From Flavobacteriaceae bacterium (GTDB taxonomy: Bacteria; Bacteroidota; Bacteroidia; Flavobacteriales; Flavobacteriaceae): a stretch of DNA of 58,381 bases. The notes beneath the pieces were generated by a model that did not search any database, was not told the origin of the DNA, and saw only the letters and a program-made list of their open reading frames with translations. Positions 44,977-54,093 of the stretch are shown here, in pieces (positions within the stretch are counted from its first letter, which is position 1; each line of letters opens with the position of its first letter). The stretch spans positions 1 through 58,381 of the forward strand of contig JAFMLQ010000007.1 of assembly GCA_017852075.1 (NCBI GenBank), given 5' to 3'. The translations under genes were made by a program, and so were the position numbers.

Positions 44977-46734
44977 TTGAATTCAAAAAAAATTATTACG
45001 AAAAGGACTTTCATTGGAAAATGGATGGTTTTATTCCTTACTATATTGGTTTTTCAAAACTGCCAAAACCCTTCTGTAATACAAGGACCCTTATTTCTGC
45101 CTGAAGGATTTGAATCTAAAGTTTTTATTGACTCTATAGCAGAAACAACTAGACATATTGCGGTTTCACCAAATGGAAATGTGTATACCAAATTCAAAAG
45201 AACATCTGAAGAAGGAGCTTTAGCCGCGCTTCAAGATTTAGATAAAGATGGAGTGGCTGAACGGATCATTAAATTTGCAAATGACCCATCAATTAAAGGG
45301 AGAGGCTACGCAACTGCCGCTCGTATATACAAAGGGTATCTCTACTTCAGTAGTGAACTCGCTGTGTATCGTTACAAATTAGATCCTGAAAATTTAGTCC
45401 CCAACGGCCCATTAGAAACCGTTGTCATTGATGATCACCCTCATGGAATGCACGAACATATCGGGAAGCCAATTGCTTTTGACAATAAAGGGAATCTATA
45501 TGTTCCTTTTGGAGCTCCCTCCAACTCCTGTCAAAATCCAAAAAGAACCCCACTTAGCCCAGGTGTATACCCTTGTCCGCAACTCGAAAAACACGGTGGG
45601 ATTTGGGTTTTTGATGCAGAAACTTTAAATCAAACTCAAGAAGATGGAAGGCGTTACGCCACAGGGATTCGAAGCATCGTCGGGATGGATTGGAATTCAG
45701 ATGATGAAAGTCTTTATGCGGTAGTACACGGGCGTGATGACTTATATCGTTTATGGCCCGATCGATATACCCCTTGGGATAGTGCTGTACTTCCCTCAGA
45801 AGAGTTTCTGAAAATAGAGGAAGGTGATAATTTTGGATGGCCCTATTGTTATTATGATCAAATACAAGGAAAACGTGTCTTATCACCTGAATATGGTGGG
45901 GATGGGAAACAGGTCGGTGATTGTCCAGACTTCAAACCTCCTGTAATGGGTTTTCCAGGACATTGGGCTCCCAACGATTTGGTTTTTTATCAAGGTGATG
46001 CGTTTCCAGACTATTATAAAAATGGCGCCTTTATCGCTTTTCATGGATCAACCAACCGTGCACCTTACCCGCAATCGGGCTATTTTATTGGCTTTGTTCC
46101 GTTTAAAAATGGTGTCCCAACCGGTGAAGTGGATATTTTCGCAGATGGCTTTGCTCAGGTAGATCCTATTATCAGTGTTCGTGATGCTGTTTATCGTCCT
46201 ATGGGAATTGCATTTGCGCCAGACGGAACGATGTATATTGGAGATACTGAAAAAGGAAGAATTTGGAGTGTTAAGTTTACAGGGGATAAAAATCAATTTG
46301 GGAAAGCTTCCCTTGAAAAAATGGAAGCACGTAAACTCCTCTCCCACTTTAGAACTCCAGATCCGGATCAAGATCATCTAGGCGAAAAAAACCTAACTGG
46401 AGGACAATTGATTTACAAAACTTATTGCGCGGCTTGTCATCAAAGAAATGGAAAAGGTGCCTCTGGTAGATTTCCTCCTCTAGATAAAACCGATTGGGTT
46501 GTAGGTGACAAAGAGCGTTTGGTCCATCTAGTTCTCAACGGAATGGAAGGTCCCATTAAAGTAAATGGAGAGGATTACAACAGCATGATGCCTCAACACA
46601 GCTTTCTCAAAGATGTAGAAATTGCAAAAGTATTGACCTACATTAGAAAAAACTTCGGAAATGATGCTACGGCTGTAACAGTCGAAGAGGTTAAAAAATT
46701 CCGTGAATCCAATACCAAAAACCAACCAAAATAA
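44977..46734 (+). CDS. PQQ-type pyranose dehydrogenase (AA12/L-sorbosone-like) fused to cytochrome c
   Basis: A 585-residue envelope enzyme. TTG start at 44977 (no ATG before the lipoprotein signal TILVFQNC, Cys29). A propeller at ~40-450 of the L-sorbosone/AA12 type has LPEGFESKVFIDSIAETTRH, EEGDNFGWPYCYYDQ and RPMGIAFAPDGTMYIGDTEKG. A C-terminal cytochrome c domain has CAACH at 484-488 and a Met near 537. It would oxidise a sugar C1 to the lactone, passing electrons through its own haem to the respiratory chain. The PQQ site is inferred from family; the sugar is unknown. Next in the operon is the amidohydrolase (7 bases). Confidence 0.86.
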   Translation: MNSKKIITKRTFIGKWMVLFLTILVFQNCQNPSVIQGPLFLPEGFESKVFIDSIAETTRHIAVSPNGNVYTKFKRTSEEGALAALQDLDKDGVAERIIKFANDPSIKGRGYATAARIYKGYLYFSSELAVYRYKLDPENLVPNGPLETVVIDDHPHGMHEHIGKPIAFDNKGNLYVPFGAPSNSCQNPKRTPLSPGVYPCPQLEKHGGIWVFDAETLNQTQEDGRRYATGIRSIVGMDWNSDDESLYAVVHGRDDLYRLWPDRYTPWDSAVLPSEEFLKIEEGDNFGWPYCYYDQIQGKRVLSPEYGGDGKQVGDCPDFKPPVMGFPGHWAPNDLVFYQGDAFPDYYKNGAFIAFHGSTNRAPYPQSGYFIGFVPFKNGVPTGEVDIFADGFAQVDPIISVRDAVYRPMGIAFAPDGTMYIGDTEKGRIWSVKFTGDKNQFGKASLEKMEARKLLSHFRTPDPDQDHLGEKNLTGGQLIYKTYCAACHQRNGKGASGRFPPLDKTDWVVGDKERLVHLVLNGMEGPIKVNGEDYNSMMPQHSFLKDVEIAKVLTYIRKNFGNDATAVTVEEVKKFRESNTKNQPK

Positions 46735-46741
46735 TATTTAT

Positions 46742-47983
46742 ATGAAATCAAATTTATTTAAACTTCTCTTTTTTATTGTCTTATTCTCTTTTTGTACTTC
46801 TGGAGCACAGCAATACGACCTTGTTATTATTAATGGACATGTAATTGATTCTAAAAACAAGTTGGATCAAAAAATGGATGTGGCCATAAGTCAGGGAAAA
46901 ATTGTTGCAATAGAAAAATCCATCTCTCCTTCGGAGGGGAAAAAAGTAATTGATGCTGAAGGATTGATTGTAAGCCCGGGCTTGATTGATTTACACAGTC
47001 ACAATTTTCACGGAACAGAACCCAAAAAATACTTAGCCAATAGTTTTACAGCATTACCTCCAGACGGCTTTACCTTTAGAAATGGGATTACTACCCTAGT
47101 CGATGCAGGTAGTCCAGGATGGCGAAATTTTGATACCTATAAAAAACAAACAATCGATCAATCCAAGACTAGAGTTCTCGCTTTCTTAAATATTGTTGGA
47201 AATGGAATGGCAGGAGGATCTATAGAGCAAAATGTCGAAGATATGGATCCTGAGACAAGTGCTGCTTTTGCCAAAAAACATTCCGACTATATTGTTGGTT
47301 TCAAGTTGGCACACTTTAGTGGGTATAACTGGTCGCCTACAGAACGTGTAGTAAGCGCTGGCGAACTAGCAAATATGCCTGTAATGATCGATTTTGGTGG
47401 AAGCCAACCCGAACTTCCGCTCGAAAAATTACTATTGGAAAAATTAAGACCTGGAGATGTCTTTACCCATGCCTATGCACAAGTAAAAGGAAGAACTCCC
47501 ATAGTGGATGAAACGGGAAAAGTAAGACCTTATGTGTTTAAAGCACAAGAAAGAGGAATCGTCTTTGATGTGGGTCACGGTGGAGGAAGCTTTGTTTTTG
47601 ATCAGGCAATTCCCGCCATGCAGCAAGGATTGAAACCTCATACCATTAGTACCGACTTACACACTGGGAGTATGAATGGAGGAATGAAAGGTCTGTTGAA
47701 TGTGATGTCCAAATTTCTAAACTTCGATATGCCGTTATCTGAAGTGCTTGCTGCTGTAACTTGGCATCCTGCCCAAGTGATTCAAAAACCTCAACTAGGG
47801 AATTTGAGTGTGGGTGCGGAAGCAGATGTAGCTATACTCAGAGTTCAAAAAGGCGACTTTGGTTTTGTAGATACTTCAAAAAAGAAAATGAAAGGAACCC
47901 AAAAGTTAATTTGTGAGCTGACTTTACGAGAAGGTAATGTTGTTTACGATTTAAACGGTTTGGCGAGCCCTCTTTGGAAATAA
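46742..47983 (+). CDS. Exported amidohydrolase/deacetylase family metallohydrolase
   Basis: A 413-residue protein from ATG 46742. Signal peptide 1-22 (FCTSGA before QQYD). The amidohydrolase core is complete: His85 and His87 in DLHSHNFHG, Lys188 in VGFKLAHFSG (likely carboxylated), His243 in FTHAYAQ, His279 in VFDVGHGGG and Asp305 in STDLHTGS. It resembles the deacetylase/dihydroorotase branch that is linked in other bacteria to D-glucosaminate catabolism genes (the EF0837-type neighbours of SelA-like lyases). I infer N-deacetylation of an oxidised amino sugar or of an N-acyl-D-amino acid. Operon gap to the transporter is 6 bases. Confidence 0.85.
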   Translation: MKSNLFKLLFFIVLFSFCTSGAQQYDLVIINGHVIDSKNKLDQKMDVAISQGKIVAIEKSISPSEGKKVIDAEGLIVSPGLIDLHSHNFHGTEPKKYLANSFTALPPDGFTFRNGITTLVDAGSPGWRNFDTYKKQTIDQSKTRVLAFLNIVGNGMAGGSIEQNVEDMDPETSAAFAKKHSDYIVGFKLAHFSGYNWSPTERVVSAGELANMPVMIDFGGSQPELPLEKLLLEKLRPGDVFTHAYAQVKGRTPIVDETGKVRPYVFKAQERGIVFDVGHGGGSFVFDQAIPAMQQGLKPHTISTDLHTGSMNGGMKGLLNVMSKFLNFDMPLSEVLAAVTWHPAQVIQKPQLGNLSVGAEADVAILRVQKGDFGFVDTSKKKMKGTQKLICELTLREGNVVYDLNGLASPLWK

Positions 47984-47989
47984 TAATAT

Positions 47990-49066
47990 ATGAAACAACT
48001 TCATAAAATTTCACTGTTACTATCTCTCCTATTAGGTTTAATGAGCCTCTATTTTTTCATTAGCCAACAAGCTTCTGATGCTGGGGTTTGGTTGGTCGGA
48101 TTTTTTCTGTTTTTGGCTCTCGCCTTTAGAGGAATCTCATCGCTAAAAGGGCTGTCCTTTACTGTGTTGATTTTTGCAGCGGTAAGTGTTTCTATGTATT
48201 TTCCTGCTCCATTTGTGGAATTGGGAGGTATGCAAATGAAAGTCCTTATCGTTCCCTTGTTACAAATCATTATGTTTGGGATGGGTACTGCTATGAGTCT
48301 AAAGGATTTTTACGGTGTCATCAAAATGCCAAAAGGTGTTTTGGTAGGCTTGTTATGTCAATTTAGCATCATGCCTTTGGTTGGTTTTTCATTGGCAACC
48401 CTTTTTCAATTCCCTCCAGAAATTGCTGCAGGAGTGGTGTTAATTGGTTCTTCTCCTAGTGGATTGGCTTCCAATGTTATGGCCTATTTAGCAAATGCTA
48501 ATGTTGCCCTGTCTGTAACCCTAACTGCAGTAGCTACCGTATTGGCTCCTTTTATGACGCCTTTATTAATGGAATTTTTTGCAGGCTCCTTTGTTCCCAT
48601 AGATTTTTGGGCTATGATGTTGAGTATTGTGAAGATTGTTATTCTTCCAATAGCTTTAGGACTACTTTTCAATCATTTTTTCCATGGAAAAACACCATGG
48701 CTTGACAAAAGTATGCCCATCATCTCTATGGCAGCCATCGTATTAATCATTACCATTATCACCGCCGCAGGAAGAGACAATTTATTGACCATAGGTGGGT
48801 TTCTGATTTTGGCCTCAATCATTCACAATATTTTGGGATATTTTTTCGGCTATTGGGGATGCAGGATTTTGAAAATGAAAGAACAAGACTGTCGTACCAT
48901 TGCGATTGAAGTGGGCATGCAAAATGGTGGTCTGGCTTCGGGAATTGCACTAGAAATGGGCAAGGTAGCAACCGTAGGATTAGCTCCTGCAGTTTTTGGT
49001 CCGTGGATGAATATCTCAGGGTCTTCTTTGGCCTTGTGGTGGCGCAACAAAAAAATTATAACCTAA
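47990..49066 (+). CDS. BASS family sodium/organic anion symporter
   Basis: A 358-residue inner-membrane protein with ~10 hydrophobic spans, of the bile acid:Na+ symporter family. IMFGMGTAMSLKDFYGVIKMPKGVLVG is the family's first conserved block. VLIGSSPSGLASNVMAYLANANVALSVTLTA holds the core sodium-binding crossover, and IAIEVGMQNGGLASGIA the second. Relatives transport bile salts, pyruvate or pantoate. Here it is the only transporter in a run of exported enzymes, so it should import the organic acid those enzymes leave. The last codons are 1 base from the RraA-like start. Confidence 0.92.
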   Translation: MKQLHKISLLLSLLLGLMSLYFFISQQASDAGVWLVGFFLFLALAFRGISSLKGLSFTVLIFAAVSVSMYFPAPFVELGGMQMKVLIVPLLQIIMFGMGTAMSLKDFYGVIKMPKGVLVGLLCQFSIMPLVGFSLATLFQFPPEIAAGVVLIGSSPSGLASNVMAYLANANVALSVTLTAVATVLAPFMTPLLMEFFAGSFVPIDFWAMMLSIVKIVILPIALGLLFNHFFHGKTPWLDKSMPIISMAAIVLIITIITAAGRDNLLTIGGFLILASIIHNILGYFFGYWGCRILKMKEQDCRTIAIEVGMQNGGLASGIALEMGKVATVGLAPAVFGPWMNISGSSLALWWRNKKIIT

Positions 49067-49067
49067 A

Positions 49068-50000
49068 ATGACCTTACAAATGAATTTTTTAAAACTTAAC
49101 ATAATCCTTTGCCTCTGTACAATAGGGTTTGTAAAGGCTCAAGATCTATCAGTAGAACAAATGCGTTTTTTAACCCCTCTTTGGGAAGGCGATCGTTTTG
49201 ACGACGGAAGACCTAGAGTAGGTGACGACATTTTAAAGCGAATGAAACAGGTCAGTATTGAAGAGGCCTGGGGTGTTTTGAGAAATGAAGGCTATCACAA
49301 CCAATTTGAAAGTGGATGGGAACCCCTCCACGATGACATTCCTATGGTGGGACGTGCACTTACTGTACAATACCTTCCCAATCGTCCAGATGTAGCGCAA
49401 CAAATCATCAAAAAAGGAAAGGCAGAGGGCGCAGTAGGAAATACCAACTCATGGCCCATCGATCGATTGGTGGAAGGCGATATTTATGTAGCAGATGGAT
49501 TTGGAAAAATTGTAGATGGAACGCTGATTGGAGATAATTTAGGAAATGCCATTTATGCCAATTCTAAAAACGGAGTAGTCTTTAATGCCTCCAGTAGAGA
49601 CCTAGAAGGGCTTTCACAAATCGAAGGTTTTAATGCCTTTGTTCGTGGGTGGCATCCCTCTTTTTTGACTGAAGTCATGCTCCTTAATATCAACTTTCCT
49701 ATTCGAATAGGCGCTGCTACGGTCATGCCTGGTGATGTGATCTTGGCCAAGAAAGAAGGAGTGGTTTTTATCCCCGCACATCTGGCAGAAAAAGTCGTTG
49801 TAACCTCCGAGGTGGTTCGCCTACGAGATCTCTTTGGAATTAGCAGATTGAAAGAGGGCATCTATACTCCAGGACAGATAGACAATAAATGGACAGATGA
49901 AATAGAAAAAGATTTTTCCGACTGGTTAAAAGATCACATGGACGAGTTACCCGTCTCAAAAGATCAAATTAAAGCCTTGCTTGAAAAAAGAACTTGGTAA
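49068..50000 (+). CDS. Exported RraA-like protein (putative 2-keto acid aldolase)
   Basis: A 310-residue protein with a cleavable signal (CLCTIGFVKA before QDLS). The body belongs to the RraA/HMG-aldolase superfamily: DDIPMVGRALTVQYLPNRPD, GNTNSWPIDRLVEGDIYV, GDNLGNAIYANSKNGVV and Arg177-Asp178 in NASSRDLEGL, the residue pair used by HMG/CHA aldolases for pyruvate and metal. Members with aldolase activity cleave 4-hydroxy-2-keto acids to pyruvate. A secreted form is unusual; the family is normally cytoplasmic. It starts 1 base after the BASS stop. It cannot be the RNase E regulator given its location. Confidence 0.84.
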   Translation: MTLQMNFLKLNIILCLCTIGFVKAQDLSVEQMRFLTPLWEGDRFDDGRPRVGDDILKRMKQVSIEEAWGVLRNEGYHNQFESGWEPLHDDIPMVGRALTVQYLPNRPDVAQQIIKKGKAEGAVGNTNSWPIDRLVEGDIYVADGFGKIVDGTLIGDNLGNAIYANSKNGVVFNASSRDLEGLSQIEGFNAFVRGWHPSFLTEVMLLNINFPIRIGAATVMPGDVILAKKEGVVFIPAHLAEKVVVTSEVVRLRDLFGISRLKEGIYTPGQIDNKWTDEIEKDFSDWLKDHMDELPVSKDQIKALLEKRTW

Positions 50001-50031
50001 CAAATTATTTAACAATCAAATATTAAAACAG

Positions 50032-50499
50032 ATGAAACTAAATGAACAAAGAAGATCCAGTTTAAAAAAAATAGCCTATGCTGTAACTGGAATTTTTGGC
50101 TTAAACGTTGTAAAAGCCGCTGAAAACAACACTTCTAAAAAAATAGTAGGGACGGTGGTAGAAGATCAAAACATCCCTCTTTTTTCTGGAGCTGTAAAAC
50201 ATGGAAATACACTTTACATCGCAGGTAAAGGAGCCCATTTTGAAGGTGATATCAAATCCCATACAGATCATGTATTAAAAGAACTTGAAAAGGAACTTGT
50301 ACGAAATGGATCTTCCATGGAACAAGTGCTAAAAGTCAATGTATATCTTGCAGATTTGGCCGATTACAAAGGTATGAATGAAGTCTTTCGAGGGCGATTT
50401 GGCGACAGCCCTCCAGTACGAACTACAGTAGCAACTTACGGAGGAGTTCCAGGAAATTCTCTGGTTGAAATGGACTGTATCGCCGCTATTAACTCTTAA
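50032..50499 (+). CDS. RidA family protein with twin-arginine-like signal
   Basis: A 155-residue protein from ATG 50032. The first ~30 residues look Tat-like (EQRRSSLKK, then a hydrophobic run and VVKAAEN). The domain holds the conserved Arg in PVRTTVATYGG and the Glu in VEMDCIAAI, the residues RidA uses to bind and hydrolyse imine/enamine. RidA normally works in the cytoplasm on 2-aminoacrylate-like products. An exported one next to a PLP lyase candidate implies it clears the lyase's unstable enamine outside the cytoplasm. The gap to the RraA-like stop is 31 bases. Confidence 0.86.
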   Translation: MKLNEQRRSSLKKIAYAVTGIFGLNVVKAAENNTSKKIVGTVVEDQNIPLFSGAVKHGNTLYIAGKGAHFEGDIKSHTDHVLKELEKELVRNGSSMEQVLKVNVYLADLADYKGMNEVFRGRFGDSPPVRTTVATYGGVPGNSLVEMDCIAAINS

Positions 50500-50509
50500 A
50501 CTATATACA

Positions 50510-51730
50510 ATGATCAACAGAAGAAAACTTTTAAAATCACTCACCGCGGTTCCTTTTCTTGGGAGCTTTATGGGATATCAAGAATTGAGTGCAAAAACAG
50601 CTTTAACAGAAACAATTGGCGCCACGCTAGAACGTGACTTTTTCAAGGAATTGGGACTTCGCACCTTTATCAATGCGGCTGGAACCTATACTTCAATGAC
50701 AGGCTGTTTAATGCCAAAAGAAGTCACCGATGCTATAGGGTATGGAGCCACAGAATATGTCAACCTAGATGACTTGCAAGATAAGGTCGGAGATCGTATT
50801 GCCGAATTATTGTCCTGCGAGTACGCAACAGTAACTTCTGGATGTTTCGGAGCGATGTCCATCGCTATGGCAGGGGTTCTTTGTGGAAATGATCCGAAAA
50901 AAGTAAAACAGCTCCCGAATACAGAAGGGTGGGCGAATGAAGTAATCATTCAAGAAGGACATCAGATTGGTTATGCACAAGCCTTAACGAATGTTGGTGC
51001 CAAAGTAGTTTTGGTTAAAACCGCAAAAGAGATGGAAAAAGCCATTTCCAAAAAAACAGCCATGATGTGGTATTTAAATGCCAATACAGAGAATGGGGAA
51101 GTGAAATGGGAAGAATTTGTTGCCATAGGTAAAAAACACAACATTCCTACTTTTATCGATTGTGCAGCAGATGTGCCACCCGTATCTAATTTGTTCCGTT
51201 TCACAGAAATGGGATTTGATATGGTGGGATTTTCTGGAGGAAAAGGACTTCGCGGACCTCAAAGTGCAGGTCTCTTATTGGGTAAAAGAAAATATATCGA
51301 AGCTGCAAGAATGCACACGCCTCCTCGTGGAGAAACCATCGGAAGAGGAATGAAAGTCAACAAAGAAGAGGTCTTAGGAATGATGGTTGCTCTGGAACTT
51401 TATCTAAAGAAAGACCACGACAAGGAATGGAAACTTTGGGAAGATCAAATTGAATTGATCAGTAGTAGTGCACTTGCAGTGGACGGCGTTCGAACAGAAA
51501 TTCACGTGCCAAAGCATGCCAATCATGTCCCTAGTTTACGTATCCAATGGGATGAGAGCAAGGTTAAAATTACACCTGATGAAGCACGAAGACAACTGAG
51601 AGAAGGGCATCCTTCTATTCAAACGGTAGGAAACAAGTCCACAATAGGAATTACTACTTGGATGATGGTACCTGGCCAAGAACGAATTGTAGCCAAAAGA
51701 GTTCATGAAATTTTGAAAAGCGCTACCTAG
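50510..51730 (+). CDS. Tat-exported SelA-like PLP enzyme (putative D-glucosaminate-type ammonia-lyase)
   Basis: A 406-residue protein from ATG 50510. Clear twin-arginine signal NRRKLLKSL with a hydrophobic core (TAVPFLGSFMGY). The PLP fold type I body is of the SelA-like/DgaE type: GLRTFINAAGTYTSMTGCLMP, then VNLDDLQDKVGDRIAELL and the PLP lysine Lys245 in GFSGGKGLRGPQSAGLLLG. Relatives remove ammonia from amino-sugar acids by elimination. Tat export fits a cofactor loaded before transport. It starts 10 bases after the RidA stop. Selenocysteine synthesis is unlikely: it lacks the tRNA-binding N-domain and is exported. Confidence 0.86.
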   Translation: MINRRKLLKSLTAVPFLGSFMGYQELSAKTALTETIGATLERDFFKELGLRTFINAAGTYTSMTGCLMPKEVTDAIGYGATEYVNLDDLQDKVGDRIAELLSCEYATVTSGCFGAMSIAMAGVLCGNDPKKVKQLPNTEGWANEVIIQEGHQIGYAQALTNVGAKVVLVKTAKEMEKAISKKTAMMWYLNANTENGEVKWEEFVAIGKKHNIPTFIDCAADVPPVSNLFRFTEMGFDMVGFSGGKGLRGPQSAGLLLGKRKYIEAARMHTPPRGETIGRGMKVNKEEVLGMMVALELYLKKDHDKEWKLWEDQIELISSSALAVDGVRTEIHVPKHANHVPSLRIQWDESKVKITPDEARRQLREGHPSIQTVGNKSTIGITTWMMVPGQERIVAKRVHEILKSAT

Positions 51731-51753
51731 AGGGTTTCTTTTGGTTTGAGAAA

Positions 51754-54093
51754 TTAGACTACTACAATTTCGTCAGCATATAAAAATGCAGGTTTACCTG
51801 CATTAATATGCCAAGTAGGCATCTCTAGTATGCTCTCTGCATGCACCTTGATATATCGTGTCTTTCTACTCGTAAATGTACTGCTGAAGTTGTGGAAAGG
51901 CACCTTAACGATGTCAGGGTTTTTAGCAGGATCTGGCTCATGTGGATTGTTCACTATAACCGTTTCAGAATAAGTTTCGCCGTCTTCAGAGAGGGCATAA
52001 GAAACATATTTAGGAAGAATCAATTGGTGCCAGTTGGCTTGTGCTTGAACATTGAGAAAATCCATTTGCACACTATTGATTTCTTGAACAGCTCCAAGGT
52101 CTAAGACAAAGTCCATATGTGTTCCTTTATACGCTACCCAATTGGCGTCTTTATCAGGAAATCTCCACGACTCAAAAGCACCAAAAATCCCATTGGTAAA
52201 GCGGGATACTTCATCGACTCCCTTGCTTGGTACAGTAATGGGTATTATTTTCTTTTGATAGGAAAGTGCCTGTTTCATTTGTTCCATTCGGTCAAACATT
52301 CTTTTGAAATTAAGACCGTAATCTTCTAGTGAGATGGCGCGTTCTCCGATACGTTCAATTCCAGCCTTTTTCGCTTGCGTAAGGAAGCTTGAAACTTTTT
52401 CTTTCATTTCGGGTTTTACGATAACCTTTCCTGAAGAATTAAGGGTATAAAAACTACCGGGTTTTCCCAAAGGAATCTGTCCGGCAATTTGAATTTCAGC
52501 GATCTCTAAAGGCAGTCGCGCTTCTCGGATACGTTTCAAGTAAATAGGTTCTGATTGAACTTCATTTTGTGCCTGATCAAACAACTCATTGTACTCCTCC
52601 ATCATCTCAGGAGATAAGTAATTATCTACAGCGTCGCGAGGGTCTCCAAAAATATTCAGTCTAAAATTGTCTCGAAGTACGGCTTGACGCATTTGATCAA
52701 TATATTGACGAACAAAAGGGGCCCCTAATCCATAATAGCCCTTGAGAAAATCGTCGATGATGGCATCAGGATCAGCTTCAGGGTTCCACATTAACTTAGA
52801 AATGAGGTAAGCTCTAAGATGCCCGAACTCCCCTTTATTTCCTGTGGCCTGCATAAACAAGGCTCCAACCCTATTGTTGATGTAAAACTTGATGTTGGGA
52901 CCAATGGTATGTAAATTTGGAAAAGGGCTTACAGGATTGGCGAATTGAATGTTGTAATCCCAAATCAAAATATCTTCACTCATTTTTCCCCAGTCTTGTA
53001 AATCACGAGTGAATGCTGGGTCGGTATCAAAAACGGCCTTTTCGCGTGTGCTTTCGATATTGCAGAGCATGATGTTGACATTGGGTTCTGCTATAATATT
53101 GCTGGGTGCTGCTCTGGTGTACCAATAGGCTAGGGTTGAAATAATTTTATCGGGAAATTCTCGTGCCACTTTATTGACAAACCAGACCATAGAACCACTT
53201 GGTAGGTTTCCATATTTTTTGTCTAATGCAGCACATGGGCCGCATTGACAATATTTGTCATTGTCATTTTGGCTAACCGACCAATATTTTGCTTTGGGGT
53301 TGGCTTCTATTCTTTTTCGAAGATCCTCCACTAACGTCTGGAACATCGCTTCGTTTGATAAGCACAATTGGGTTACGGGATTTCGCTCTCCGTCGATTAA
53401 GGAAAAATACTCGGGATGGGTCTTCCCGTATTTTTCTGGGGGGACTAAAACCTCAAAAGTATGTACAAAAAGTCCCCAAGAATCTCGTGAAGAAAGTTTG
53501 TGCCACGAGGCATAGGCTTCGTCCCGTGCATCGTAATAAGAGGTTGTTCTGTATTTGATTACGGGTATTTTCACTTCATTATCAGGAAGGGTAAAGGAAG
53601 CTGTGTTGGGGAGCATCACCGCATCATCTGCACTGTATTTTCGGAAACCAAAAGATTCTAGTAACGAATACACTCCATAAAGTAAGCCCTTTTCCGACCC
53701 TCCTGTGATCAAAAAATCATTCCCCAAATGATGGAATTGATAGCCGTCCTCTTCCAAGGGATTTGTATCAAGTTGGGCTGATGAAGCCATAAGGGTATTA
53801 CCTAGGTAAATCGCATTCTCCCCTTGATAGCGGTCTTCTTGAACAACGGTTAGCTCTGGACTTGCTATTTTGGACAAAAACGCACGTAATTCTCCTGCAG
53901 CATTTTGTTCTTGAAGACTTGCATCTTTCGGGATCACAATACTAAAGTGAGTCTTCCCTTCAAGGATTAATTTTTTTAGGGTACCAAAGTCGCCTTTACA
54001 CGCATAATGAGATAAAGTAGCTAGTCCACCTAATGCAAGTCCTGAGGTTTTTAAAAACGAAGCTCGTGAAATTAAATTTTGTTTAGGTTCCAT
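51754..54093 (-). CDS. DUF4838 protein with GH20b-like N-domain and C-terminal F5/8-type domain
   Basis: A 779-residue envelope protein. The N-terminus has a degenerate Tat-like motif (SRASFLKTSG) and a Cys (SHYAC). Residues ~40-165 resemble the GH20/GH67 N-terminal domain (FSIVIPKDASLQEQNAAGELR). The large central region (~165-500) matches DUF4838: YFSLIDGERNPVTQLCLSNE and the four-Cys WSVSQNDNDKYCQCGPC. The C-terminal ~130 residues look like a discoidin/F5-8C sugar-binding domain (GIFGAFESWRFPD to TRYIKVHAES). Probably a glycoside hydrolase-like enzyme of unknown activity. It is convergent with the plus-strand operon (23-base gap), and both ends of the cluster are thus envelope sugar-binding proteins. 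Confidence 0.78.
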   Translation of the reverse strand: MEPKQNLISRASFLKTSGLALGGLATLSHYACKGDFGTLKKLILEGKTHFSIVIPKDASLQEQNAAGELRAFLSKIASPELTVVQEDRYQGENAIYLGNTLMASSAQLDTNPLEEDGYQFHHLGNDFLITGGSEKGLLYGVYSLLESFGFRKYSADDAVMLPNTASFTLPDNEVKIPVIKYRTTSYYDARDEAYASWHKLSSRDSWGLFVHTFEVLVPPEKYGKTHPEYFSLIDGERNPVTQLCLSNEAMFQTLVEDLRKRIEANPKAKYWSVSQNDNDKYCQCGPCAALDKKYGNLPSGSMVWFVNKVAREFPDKIISTLAYWYTRAAPSNIIAEPNVNIMLCNIESTREKAVFDTDPAFTRDLQDWGKMSEDILIWDYNIQFANPVSPFPNLHTIGPNIKFYINNRVGALFMQATGNKGEFGHLRAYLISKLMWNPEADPDAIIDDFLKGYYGLGAPFVRQYIDQMRQAVLRDNFRLNIFGDPRDAVDNYLSPEMMEEYNELFDQAQNEVQSEPIYLKRIREARLPLEIAEIQIAGQIPLGKPGSFYTLNSSGKVIVKPEMKEKVSSFLTQAKKAGIERIGERAISLEDYGLNFKRMFDRMEQMKQALSYQKKIIPITVPSKGVDEVSRFTNGIFGAFESWRFPDKDANWVAYKGTHMDFVLDLGAVQEINSVQMDFLNVQAQANWHQLILPKYVSYALSEDGETYSETVIVNNPHEPDPAKNPDIVKVPFHNFSSTFTSRKTRYIKVHAESILEMPTWHINAGKPAFLYADEIVVV

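Noticed and set aside
49068-50000. RraA-like protein as an RNase E regulator
   Set aside because: It is exported and lies in a sugar-acid cluster. The family name comes from E. coli RraA, while the Arg-Asp pair fits aldolase relatives.
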